16,685 bases of DNA from an uncultured Oscillospiraceae bacterium (GTDB lineage: Bacteria; Bacillota; Clostridia; Oscillospirales; Oscillospiraceae): assembly GCA_910588365.1 (NCBI GenBank), contig CAJUQS010000158.1:1-16685 (forward strand). The letters are read 5' to 3'. A program made the position numbers and the translations under genes. Under the pieces are notes generated by a model that searched no databases, was not told where the DNA came from, and saw only the letters and a program-made list of their open reading frames with translations. Below, piece by piece: positions 7,526 through 14,091 of the stretch (the first letter of the stretch is position 1; every line of letters begins with the position of its first letter).

Positions 7526-7561
7526 AGGGCGTCTGCATTGCAGACGCCCTGGATTTTCATT
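7526..7561 (+). terminator. Intrinsic terminator after the nucleotidase gene
   Basis: A perfect 11-bp stem (AGGGCGTCTGC 7526-7536 with 7540-7550, loop att) is followed by GGATTTTCATTTT. It lies 33 bases past the stop codon. The U tract is interrupted, so it may be less efficient than the one after the phosphatase gene. Confidence 0.8.
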
Positions 7562-7686
7562 TTGCCCCGCGCCACGATCCCCCTTCCAGCACACGGTACC
7601 GTCACCGTGGCTGGGACCTGGAGCAGCGGGGGATGAGGGAGCGGCGGCAAAATTCTTTCTGGTCCTCTTCCTTCTAAGAAAAAGGA

Positions 7687-7863
7687 CTAGCGGCCCATGG
7701 TGTGCTTCACAGAGGCGGCGGCGCTGTCCACCGCGTCGGTGACGGTCTGCATGGCCTTGCCGGCGGCGGTCCGGCTGCCCGTTCTGGTGTGCAGGGCCAT
7801 GTCCGCCGCCGCGCCGGCAGCTGCCCCCAGCAGCATACCCTTGACAAATCCGTTCATATTCAT
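7687..7863 (-). CDS. Small glycine-zipper membrane protein
   Basis: 58 residues from the ATG at 7863, chosen because GAGGAGGAG stands 6 bases before it. A longer in-frame extension has no such site. The N-terminal part GFVKGMLLGAAAGAAADM (5-22) is a small-residue, glycine-zipper membrane segment. The remainder is a polar, Ala/Thr-rich helix ending in KHTMGR. This resembles the short YtxH-like proteins common in Firmicutes, whose function is unclear; the resemblance is by composition only. It converges on the nucleotidase gene and diverges from the HD-domain gene. Confidence 0.72.
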   Translation of the reverse strand: MNMNGFVKGMLLGAAAGAAADMALHTRTGSRTAAGKAMQTVTDAVDSAAASVKHTMGR

Positions 7864-7940
7864 AAAACACTCCTCCTCTCGGTCCAGAGCTAGTATCCCC
7901 GGCGGACACAAAAATAAGCGTCCGATTTTGATCATTTTAT

Positions 7941-7969
7941 TTGCTAATTGCTGTCATATCCGATATAAT
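7941..7969 (+). promoter_or_regulatory. Promoter of the HD/histidine-phosphatase operon
   Basis: TTGCTA (7941-7946), a 17-base spacer and an exact TATAAT (7964-7969). The transcript would start near 7976 and reach the AGGAGG site at 7988-7993 after a very short leader. Confidence 0.75.
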
Positions 7970-8002
7970 AGAAAAATCAGCGAAAACAGGAGGCGGCCCA
8001 GG

Positions 8003-8707
8003 ATGAAGAAGGAGACCTTTTCCCTTTTGGAACACTATATGCGCGCCTGCATGGGCGACTCCGCCCACGACGGGGAGCATGTCCGCCGGGTGCTGTATCT
8101 GGCGATGGAGATTGCTGAGACGGAGCCCGCGGCGGACAGGGATGTGCTGATAGCCGCCTGTCTGCTCCACGATATCGGCCGGGAGGAGCAGTTTCAGAAT
8201 CCGGCCCTCTGCCACGCCCGGGCGGGCGCGGAGAAGGCGTACCGCTTCCTGCTGGAGCACGGCTTCCCTGCGGACTTCTCCGCCCATGTCCGGGACTGCG
8301 TCCGCACCCACCGCTTTCGCTCAGACGACCCGCCCCGGACCATTGAGGCGAAAATCCTCTTTGATGCGGACAAGCTGGACGTCACCGGAGCCATCGGCAT
8401 GGCCAGGACCTTCTTCTACGCGGCCCAGGTGGGACAGCCCCTCTACAGCCTGCTGCCGGAGGGCGCGGTGTCCGACGGCTCGGCGGAGGAGCCGCCCGGG
8501 GTCCACTCCGTCCTCCGGGAGTACAAGGTGAAGCTGGAGCACATCTACGGCCGCTTTCTCACCGCCCGGGGCGCTGAGATGGCCCGCCGGCGGCAGGCCG
8601 CGGCCGTCAGCATCTATGAAAACCTGCTGGAGGAGGCGCGGGAGCCCTACGAGACCGGGGCCGCCATCCTCTCCCGGCACATCGAATTGACAGAAAGGGG
8701 GGCGTGA
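8003..8707 (+). CDS. HD-domain metal-dependent phosphohydrolase
   Basis: 234 residues from the ATG at 8003, preceded by AGGAGG (7988-7993). The open frame runs much further upstream, but that part crosses the promoter and the opposite-strand small gene. HD-superfamily metal ligands are visible as H26 in GEHVRRV, H56-D57 in LLHDIGRE, and an aspartate in FDADKLD (D121 or D123). The layout resembles the YedJ-type soluble HD hydrolases. The natural substrate is unknown and is likely a nucleotide or other phosphate ester. Its stop lies 7 bases before the next start, so the two genes are almost certainly co-transcribed and probably translationally coupled. Confidence 0.88.
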   Translation: MKKETFSLLEHYMRACMGDSAHDGEHVRRVLYLAMEIAETEPAADRDVLIAACLLHDIGREEQFQNPALCHARAGAEKAYRFLLEHGFPADFSAHVRDCVRTHRFRSDDPPRTIEAKILFDADKLDVTGAIGMARTFFYAAQVGQPLYSLLPEGAVSDGSAEEPPGVHSVLREYKVKLEHIYGRFLTARGAEMARRRQAAAVSIYENLLEEAREPYETGAAILSRHIELTERGA

Positions 8708-8714
8708 TACCGCC

Positions 8715-9749
8715 ATGACTACCAGGATTTTCCTTGTCCGCCACGCTGAGGCGGAGGGCAACCTGTTCCGGGTAGCCCACGGACAGTACGACAGCATCAT
8801 CACCCCCCGGGGCTACCGCCAGCTGGCCTATCTCCGCCAGCGGTTCGACGGGGAGCGCCTGGACGCGGTGTACGGCAGCGATCTGACCCGCACCCGCACC
8901 ACCGCCTCCGCCCTCTATATCCCCCGGAACCTGGCGTTCCGGCCTCTGCCCCTGCTGCGGGAGATCCGGCTGGGCGTGTGGGAGCAGATGACCTGGGGGG
9001 AGATCCAGCGGATGGACCCGGGGATGTACGTAGACTTCAACAAGCGGCCGGACCTGTGGCGCGCCGAGGGGGCGGAGACCTTCGCCCAGGTCCGGGACCG
9101 GATGGTGGCGGGTATCCGCCAGATCGCGGCGGAGAACCCCGGCGGCACGGTGGCCGCAACCAGCCACGGCGCGGCCCTGCGGACCCTGCTGGGCACTCTC
9201 CAGGGCATGAGCCTGGAGGAGATCGGCCGTACCGGCCACGGGGACAATACGGCGGTATCCCTGCTGGAGGTGGAGGGGGAGGACATCCGCGTCGTCTTCC
9301 GGGACGACGCGTCCCACGTCCCCGCCAGCGCCTCCACCTTCCGCCGCCAGAGCTGGCACAAGGATGACGCGGCGACAGAGCCGGGGCTGTGGTTTCGCAC
9401 CTCGGACGGTCCCGATGGCGTCAGGACCGCCGAGGCCCTTATGGACGAGGAGGTGGTGGGCCGTATCTCCATGGTGCTGGAGCCGGAGGCCCTGCGCGTC
9501 ACGGACTACGCGATTGTCCCGGCGCTGCGGGGACAGCGGTACGGGATCCAGCTGCTGGGCCAGGCGGTGCAGTACGCCCGGAGGCAGGGCCTGGAGAGGG
9601 TGGTCCTCACCTGCGGCCCTGAGCTGGCGGGGTATTTTGCCCAATATGGGTTTGTTCCTTCCGGCGGGGATATGGTCATGGATTTGCGGCGGATCATCCG
9701 GGAGATTCCAGAGATACCTCTTGTTACTTTTCCCTCGCCGGAAAAGTAA
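8715..9749 (+). CDS. Histidine phosphatase fused to a GNAT acetyltransferase
   Basis: 344 residues with two domains. Residues 1-200 are a histidine-phosphatase (phosphoglycerate-mutase-like) domain: LVRHAEAEGN with nucleophile H10, SDLTRTRTTA, LLREIRLGVWE with acid/base candidate E83, and TSHGAALR with H151. Residues about 240-327 look like a GNAT N-acetyltransferase fold, with the acetyl-CoA loop RGQRYG (272-277), followed by a helix and YGFVPSGG. The ATG follows an AGAAAGG-type site within the spacer after the HD gene. The last residues (FPSPEK) are encoded by a dispersed palindrome that also supplies the stop codon, so the original C-terminus may have been replaced. Substrates of both domains are unknown. 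Confidence 0.87.
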   Translation: MTTRIFLVRHAEAEGNLFRVAHGQYDSIITPRGYRQLAYLRQRFDGERLDAVYGSDLTRTRTTASALYIPRNLAFRPLPLLREIRLGVWEQMTWGEIQRMDPGMYVDFNKRPDLWRAEGAETFAQVRDRMVAGIRQIAAENPGGTVAATSHGAALRTLLGTLQGMSLEEIGRTGHGDNTAVSLLEVEGEDIRVVFRDDASHVPASASTFRRQSWHKDDAATEPGLWFRTSDGPDGVRTAEALMDEEVVGRISMVLEPEALRVTDYAIVPALRGQRYGIQLLGQAVQYARRQGLERVVLTCGPELAGYFAQYGFVPSGGDMVMDLRRIIREIPEIPLVTFPSPEK

Positions 9750-9750
9750 C
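9723..9750. repeat. Dispersed palindrome, copy 2, overlapping a stop codon
   Basis: 11-bp arms GTTACTTTTCC and GGAAAAGTAAC surround the centre ctcgcc. The TAA within the right arm (9747-9749) is the stop codon of the histidine-phosphatase/GNAT gene. The arm sequence is close to that of copy 3 (10179-10208). Confidence 0.85.
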
Positions 9751-9904
9751 CAAAAGGGCGCCGGGGGAGTCCCCCCGGTCCCCCCTGGCATCGCCCGGAG
9801 GGCGATACTCTATTTTTTGATTATTTGCCCTTTGCTGTAGCTGGACTGGTTCTGCCGGTGGTGCTTACCCTGCGTCTGCCGCTCTTATGCGTCTACCCAC
9901 AGGT
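9723..9904 (-). repeat. Long dispersed repeat, copy 2
   Basis: Inverted relative to copy 1 at 1-231. Read on the minus strand it runs GTGGGTAGAC, GCGGCAGACG, CCAGCTACAGCA-like, AGGGCAAATAATC, the hairpin ATCGCCC/GGGCGAT (9790-9806), a CCGGGGGG/CCCCCGG hairpin (9761-9778), then a palindrome. It lacks the roughly 50-base internal insertion seen in copy 1. Its palindrome end overlaps the 3' end of the preceding coding sequence. Confidence 0.75.
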
Positions 9905-10170
9905 CCTATCGTGGGCGAAGCAGCAGGGGGAGTGCATTGCGGTTTTACTTTGCAGCGACTCGGAGCAATCCCCTTTGCAGGCTCTACCCCTTTAAGAGGC
10001 CGGCAGGCGGAGTAGTTCAAGTACCAGACCACTAGATCAGAACCCCGTAGGGCTCACCCGTTCACGGGGCAGGGCAGCTCTTCACCTGGGAGCGTGTCCG
10101 AAAATCCCCCGCCGAGGCGGCCGACCTAACGGTCGGCCCCGAGAGGGGTTCTTAGGGCGCAGCCCTAAGC
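9905..10170. other. Structured gene-free region, possible non-coding RNA
   Basis: No convincing coding frame is present. Several short hairpins follow one another: CCCCGT/ACGGGG (10043-10069), GGCCGACC-taac-GGTCGGCC (10119-10138), CCCC-gaga-GGGG (10137-10148) and CTTAGGGC-gca-GCCCTAAG (10151-10169). The last is followed by cgcATTTTT, which reads as an intrinsic terminator on the + strand. The region is enclosed by two related palindromes (9723 and 10179). I could not match it to 6S, SRP, RNase P or tmRNA. Confidence 0.4.
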
Positions 10171-10178
10171 GCATTTTT
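10151..10178 (+). terminator. Terminator-like hairpin before palindrome copy 3
   Basis: An 8-bp perfect stem (10151-10158 with 10162-10169) is followed by CGCATTTTTGG. As at 176-201, a terminator-type hairpin with a T-run leads directly into a dispersed palindrome, so the two seem to form one composite element. Confidence 0.5.
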
Positions 10179-10208
10179 GGTTACTTTTTGTGCGCACAAA
10201 AAGTAACC
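10179..10208. repeat. Dispersed palindrome, copy 3 (perfect)
   Basis: A perfect 30-bp palindrome whose half-site is GGTTACTTTTTGTGC. It has no unpaired centre. On its right comes GGGGTCTGGGGGCGGGAAGC-type sequence forming another GC hairpin, as after copy 1 (CGGGGTTCGGGG...). Confidence 0.9.
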
Positions 10209-10378
10209 CCGGGGTCTGGGGGCGGGAAGCCCCCACTCGACTCGCGTCATTCGGCGTTCCGCCGGACAACGGCTCGGGCGGTGCAGGCACCGCTTTGGGG
10301 GCGCGCAGCCCCCGCAAAGCATCGAATAGAAACATCTCGCCCTGCGCCCCGCAGGGGCGCAGAGAAAAGAGGCCCCCT
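10209..10378. other. Leader of the YgiQ gene with repeated hairpins
   Basis: A 19-base block at 10246-10264 (GTCATTCGGCGTTCCGCCG) is identical to the reverse complement of 46-64 in repeat copy 1. It is followed by a CTTTG...CAAAG hairpin around 10290-10319 and a perfect stem CTGCGCCCC-gca-GGGGCGCAG (10342-10362) ending just before the AAAAGAGG ribosome site. No clear promoter was found. The last hairpin could affect translation initiation. Confidence 0.45.
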
Positions 10379-12367
10379 ATGTTAGACACTTCCAACTTCC
10401 TCCCCGTCTCCCGGGAGGAGATGCACGAGAGAGACTGGTGGTACTACGACTTCCTGGTGGTCACCGCGGACGCCTACGTGGACCACCCCTCCTTCGGTAC
10501 GGCCATCATCGCCCGCTGCCTGGAGGCCGAGGGCTACCGGACGGCGGTCCTGGCCCAGCCGGACTGGCACTCAGCCGACGCCTTCCGGGCCATGGGAAAG
10601 CCCCGGTATGGGGTCCTCATCGGCGGGGGAAACATCGACTCCATGGTGGCCCACTATACCGCCGCCAAAAAGCGCCGCTCCAGCGACGCCTACAGCCCCG
10701 GGAACAGGATGGGTCTGCGGCCCGACCGGCCCACCATCGTCTACGCCAACCGGGCGCGGGAGGCATTCCCGGATACCCCGGTTGTCATCGGCGGTCTGGA
10801 GGCCAGCCTGCGCCGCTTCGCCCACTACGACTACTGGGACGACGCGGTGCGCCGCTCCATCCTCTTTGATGCGGGGGCGGATCTGCTGGTTTATGGCATG
10901 GGGGAGCGGGCGACCCGGGAGATCGCCCGGCGGCTGTCCCGTGGGGAGCCGGTGGAGCAGCTCACGGACATCCGGGGGACGGCCTATGGGGCGAAGGACC
11001 CCGCCTGCGCCTTTGAAAGCGTCTGTGTTCCGTCATTTGAAGCCGTGGTTTCAGACAAGGGAGACTACGCCCTGGCTACGCGGATCGAGTACGAGGAGCA
11101 CGACCCTGTCCGGGGAAAGGCTATTTTGCAGCGCCACGGGGACCGGGTGCTGGTGGTGAACCCGCCGGCTGTCCCCCTGAACCGGGAGGAGCTGGACTTC
11201 GTGGCCGGACTGCCCTACGCCCGGGAGGTCCACCCCATGTACGACGCCCAGGGGGGCGTGGCCGCCATTGAGGAGGTCCGCTTCTCCGTCACCCACAACC
11301 GGGGGTGCTTCGGCGGGTGCAGCTTCTGCTCCCTGGCCTTCCACCAGGGGCGGATGATCACCTCCCGCAGCCATGAGAGCGTGGTCCGGGAGGTGGAGGG
11401 CTTCACCCGGGACCCCAAGTTCAAGGGCTACGTCCACGACGTGGGCGGGCCGTCGGCCAACTTCCGCCACCCCTCCTGCAGGCAGCAGCTGAAAAACGGC
11501 ATGTGCAAAAACCGCGCCTGCCTGGCGCCCGCCCCCTGTAAAAATATCGACCCCAGCCACGCCGACTACCTGGCCCTGCTGCGGAAGGTCCGGGCGGTGC
11601 CCGGGGTGAAGAAGGTGTTCATCCGCAGCGGCATCCGATACGACTACATGCTGTGCGAGAAGAACAGTGAGTTCTTCTCCGAGCTGGTGCGCTATCATAT
11701 CTCCGGCCAGCTGAAGGTGGCTCCGGAGCACTGCTCCGCCCGGGTGCTCGACTACATGGGCAAGCCCCACTTCGAGGTCTACGAGCGGTTCAAGGACAAG
11801 TACCAGCGCCTCAACCAGCGCTACGGCCTGGAGCAGTACCTGGTGCCCTACCTCATGAGCAGCCACCCCGGCTGTACCCTGGGCGACGCGGTGGATCTGG
11901 CGGTGTTCCTCAACAGGACCGGCCGCCAGCCGGAGCAGGTCCAGGACTTCTACCCCACCCCGGGCACCCTCTCCACCTGCATGTGGTACACGGGGCTGGA
12001 CCCCCGGACCATGGAGCCGGTGTACGTGGCCAAGAGCCCCCACGACAAGGCCCTCCAGCGGGCCCTCCTCCAGTGGAAACGGCCGGAGATGCGCCGGCTG
12101 GTGGTGGAGGCCCTCCACCGGGCGGGCCGGGAGGACCTCATCGGCTACGGCAGGGACTGCCTGATCCGCCCCCTCCACGCCAATCAGCCGGCGGACGGAC
12201 CCCAGTCCCCGAGGAATCAGAAATCTCCCGCCAGGCACCCCCGCAGTGCGCCCAGGGGGAATCCCCCGTCAGGGCGCGCCGAAAGGGCCGCAGAGGGCTC
12301 CCGGGGCAGACGGCAGCCGGTGAAACCGGCCAGACCGGGCCGCGGGCGTAAAAGAAAACAAAAATAG
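10379..12367 (+). CDS. ygiQ: YgiQ family radical SAM protein
   Basis: 662 residues from the ATG at 10379, with AAAAGAGG just before it. The frame stays open upstream, but only through the repeat sequence. The N-terminal part (about 1-280) matches the YgiQ N-terminal domain (FLPVSREEM, DAYVDHPSFG, IGGGNIDSMVAHYT, VVIGGLEASLRRFAHYDYWDD). The radical SAM core follows, with the cluster motif C310-FGG-C314-SF-C317, and a second Cys group (C367, C376, C381, C387) lies in SCRQQLKNGMCKNRACLAPAPC. APEHCSARVLDYMGKP and DFYPTPGTLSTCMWYTG are typical of the C-terminal part. Beyond about residue 605 comes a basic, disordered-looking tail rich in Arg, Pro and Gly. The family is widespread but its reaction has not been established. 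Confidence 0.95.
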   Translation: MLDTSNFLPVSREEMHERDWWYYDFLVVTADAYVDHPSFGTAIIARCLEAEGYRTAVLAQPDWHSADAFRAMGKPRYGVLIGGGNIDSMVAHYTAAKKRRSSDAYSPGNRMGLRPDRPTIVYANRAREAFPDTPVVIGGLEASLRRFAHYDYWDDAVRRSILFDAGADLLVYGMGERATREIARRLSRGEPVEQLTDIRGTAYGAKDPACAFESVCVPSFEAVVSDKGDYALATRIEYEEHDPVRGKAILQRHGDRVLVVNPPAVPLNREELDFVAGLPYAREVHPMYDAQGGVAAIEEVRFSVTHNRGCFGGCSFCSLAFHQGRMITSRSHESVVREVEGFTRDPKFKGYVHDVGGPSANFRHPSCRQQLKNGMCKNRACLAPAPCKNIDPSHADYLALLRKVRAVPGVKKVFIRSGIRYDYMLCEKNSEFFSELVRYHISGQLKVAPEHCSARVLDYMGKPHFEVYERFKDKYQRLNQRYGLEQYLVPYLMSSHPGCTLGDAVDLAVFLNRTGRQPEQVQDFYPTPGTLSTCMWYTGLDPRTMEPVYVAKSPHDKALQRALLQWKRPEMRRLVVEALHRAGREDLIGYGRDCLIRPLHANQPADGPQSPRNQKSPARHPRSAPRGNPPSGRAERAAEGSRGRRQPVKPARPGRGRKRKQK

Positions 12368-12371
12368 GGGT

Positions 12372-12395
12372 CTGGGGTCTCCCCAGCGTCTTTTT
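12372..12395 (+). terminator. Probable terminator after the YgiQ gene
   Basis: Stem CTGGGG-tct-CCCCAG (12372-12386) is followed by CGTCTTTTT. The stem is only 6 bp and three to four bases precede the T-run, so efficiency is uncertain. It lies next to a degenerate dispersed palindrome, like the hairpins at 176 and 10151. Confidence 0.55.
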
Positions 12396-12396
12396 G

Positions 12397-12422
12397 CTCC
12401 TTCTTCCGGGTGGAAAAAGGAG
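12397..12422. repeat. Dispersed palindrome, degenerate copy 4
   Basis: Arms CTCCTTCTTCC and GGAAAAAGGAG with one mismatch surround the centre gggt, matching the build of the copy at 13980-14009 (centre gcgt). It occupies the spacer between the YgiQ and MBOAT genes. The same GCAAAAAGGAGC theme recurs at 12440-12451, where it provides the ribosome site of the MBOAT gene. Confidence 0.55.
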
Positions 12423-12458
12423 GCCCCGCGCCGGCAGGCGCAAAAAGGAGCACCCACG

Positions 12459-13949
12459 ATGCTATTCAATTCCCTTGACTTTCTCATCTTTTTCCCCATC
12501 GTCACCCTCCTCTACTTCATCATTCCCCGAAAAGTCAGATATCTCTTCCTTCTCGCCGCCAGCTACTATTTCTATATGTGCTGGAACCCCAGGTACGCCC
12601 TGCTGATGCTGCTGTCCACGGCCATCACCTACTTCAGCGGCCTGCTCATTTCCCGTGCAAACCGCATCCCGGACCCGCGGGCCCGGGAGAGGCGGAGAAG
12701 GCTGTGGGTGTGGCTCTCCTTCGGATCCAATCTGGCGATTCTGTGCGTGTTCAAGTATCTGACCTTCTTCCTGGAGAATCTGACCCGGGTGCTGGACTTG
12801 GCGGGCGTCGCCTTCCAGGCGCCGGCCATCGATCTGCTGCTGCCGGTGGGGATCTCCTTCTACACCTTCCAGGCCCTGGGGTATACCATGGATGTGTACC
12901 GGGGGGACATCGACGCGGAGCCCAATTTTTTCCGCTATGCCCTCTTTGTCTCCTTCTTCCCCCAGCTGGTGGCGGGGCCCATTGAGCGCTCCGGCTCCCT
13001 GCTGCGGCAGCTGCGGGAGCACCAGCGCTTTGACGGGTTACAGGCCCGGGCGGGACTTGTCCGCATGGGCTGGGGCCTGTTCCAGAAGATGGTCATTGCC
13101 GACCGGCTGGCCATCCTGGTAGGCGCGGTGTACAACAACCCCGCCGGACAGCCCGGCTCCGCCGTGGCACTGGCTACGGTGATCTTCTGCTTCCAGATCT
13201 ACTGCGACTTCGGCGGCTACTCCAACATTGCCATCGGCGCGGCCCAGGTCATGGGCGTCCGGCTGATGGACAACTTCCGCCAGCCCTTCCTTGCCCGGTC
13301 CATCCAGGACTTCTGGCGGCGCTGGCACATCTCCCTGTCCACCTGGTTCCGGGACTATCTCTACTTCCCCCTGGGGGGCAGCCGGAAGGGCACGGGCCGC
13401 GCCATTGCCAACAACATGGCTGTCTTTCTGGTCAGCGGCCTGTGGCACGGGGCGGGGTGGCACTTCATCCTCTGGGGCGGCCTCCACGGCCTCTACCAGG
13501 GGGTGGGCCGCCTGACCCTGCCCGCCCGCAGGCGGATCCGCGGGGCGCTGGGCATCTCCGAGGAGAATCCCGTCTGCCGCCTGGCTGCCTGGGCGTTCAC
13601 CTTCTCCCTGGTGGCCTTTGCCTTCCTCCTGTTCCGGGCCAACTCCATGTCCGACGCGGCGCTCCTCATCCGCGCCCTGTTTCTGGACTTCCGGCCGGAG
13701 GCGCTGCTGGGCGGGGGGCTCTATGAGCTGGGGCTGGACCGGCAGGACTTCGCTGCTGCCGCCGTCTCGGTCCTGGTGCTGATTCTCTCCGACCTGCTCC
13801 AGGAGCGGCGGCCCATGGGTCCGGTGCTGGAGCGCCAGCCCTTGGTCCTGCGCTGGACGGTCTATCTGCTGCTTATCTTCGCCGTCCTGATTTTCGGCAT
13901 CTACGGGCCGGGGTATGACGCGGCGGCGTTTATCTACTTCGCCTTTTAA
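12459..13949 (+). CDS. MBOAT family membrane O-acyltransferase (AlgI/DltB-like)
   Basis: 496-residue polytopic membrane protein; the ATG follows AAGGAG (12445-12450). It begins with the usual MLFNSLDFLIFFPIV and carries the family signatures LLPVGISFYTFQALGYTMDVYRG (about 127-149), FFPQLVAGPIER (166-177), YCDFGGYSNIAIG (248-260), FWRRWHISLSTWFRDYLYFPLGG (285-307, with H290) and the active-site histidine H330 in SGLWHGAGWHF. Such proteins pass acyl groups, often acetyl, across the membrane to an extracellular polysaccharide or wall polymer. The next gene encodes an SGNH-type exported partner, as in alginate-type acetylation pairs. No polymer-synthesis genes are adjacent, so the acceptor is unknown. 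Confidence 0.94.
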   Translation: MLFNSLDFLIFFPIVTLLYFIIPRKVRYLFLLAASYYFYMCWNPRYALLMLLSTAITYFSGLLISRANRIPDPRARERRRRLWVWLSFGSNLAILCVFKYLTFFLENLTRVLDLAGVAFQAPAIDLLLPVGISFYTFQALGYTMDVYRGDIDAEPNFFRYALFVSFFPQLVAGPIERSGSLLRQLREHQRFDGLQARAGLVRMGWGLFQKMVIADRLAILVGAVYNNPAGQPGSAVALATVIFCFQIYCDFGGYSNIAIGAAQVMGVRLMDNFRQPFLARSIQDFWRRWHISLSTWFRDYLYFPLGGSRKGTGRAIANNMAVFLVSGLWHGAGWHFILWGGLHGLYQGVGRLTLPARRRIRGALGISEENPVCRLAAWAFTFSLVAFAFLLFRANSMSDAALLIRALFLDFRPEALLGGGLYELGLDRQDFAAAAVSVLVLILSDLLQERRPMGPVLERQPLVLRWTVYLLLIFAVLIFGIYGPGYDAAAFIYFAF

Positions 13950-13979
13950 ACAGGGCTTCCCCGGATTTCAGGGGCGCCA

Positions 13980-14009
13980 GGTACCTTTTCCCGCGTGGGA
14001 AAAGGTACC
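13980..14009. repeat. Dispersed palindrome, copy 5
   Basis: Perfect 13-bp arms GGTACCTTTTCCC and GGGAAAAGGTACC surround the centre gcgt. A GC hairpin CCGGGCT/AGCCCGG (14016-14034) follows, repeating the order seen after copies 1 and 3. It lies between the MBOAT gene and its SGNH partner, inside a probable transcription unit. Confidence 0.88.
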
Positions 14010-14091
14010 GCAGGTCCGGGCTGCGCAAGCCCGGCTTATCAATAAGATACAATTACCCCTTGCCGCCGAAGGCGGCAAAGAAGGAGCTCCC

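Noticed and set aside
7697..8002. In-frame upstream extension of the HD-domain gene
   Set aside because: It runs across the small minus-strand gene and the TATAAT promoter; the AGGAGG site fits the ATG at 8003.
8607..9791. 394-codon minus-strand frame across the histidine-phosphatase gene
   Set aside because: Shadow of the sense gene; it begins within the repeat and shows no family features.
9905..10170. Match to 6S, SRP, RNase P or tmRNA
   Set aside because: I looked for their conserved cores and found none; hairpins alone do not identify an RNA family.
10190..10378. In-frame upstream extension of the YgiQ gene
   Set aside because: It translates a palindrome and hairpins, lacks a ribosome site, and the known family N-terminus begins at the ATG at 10379.
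11051..12238. 395-codon minus-strand frame opposite the YgiQ gene
   Set aside because: Shadow frame rich in His, Val and Gly with no start signals; the sense strand is a clear radical SAM protein.
202..14009. Palindromes as a CRISPR array
   Set aside because: The copies are kilobases apart, differ in sequence and have no regular spacers.
13915..14091. In-frame upstream extension of the SGNH gene
   Set aside because: It overlaps the end of the MBOAT gene and translates the palindrome; AAGGAG and the membrane anchor support the ATG at 14092.
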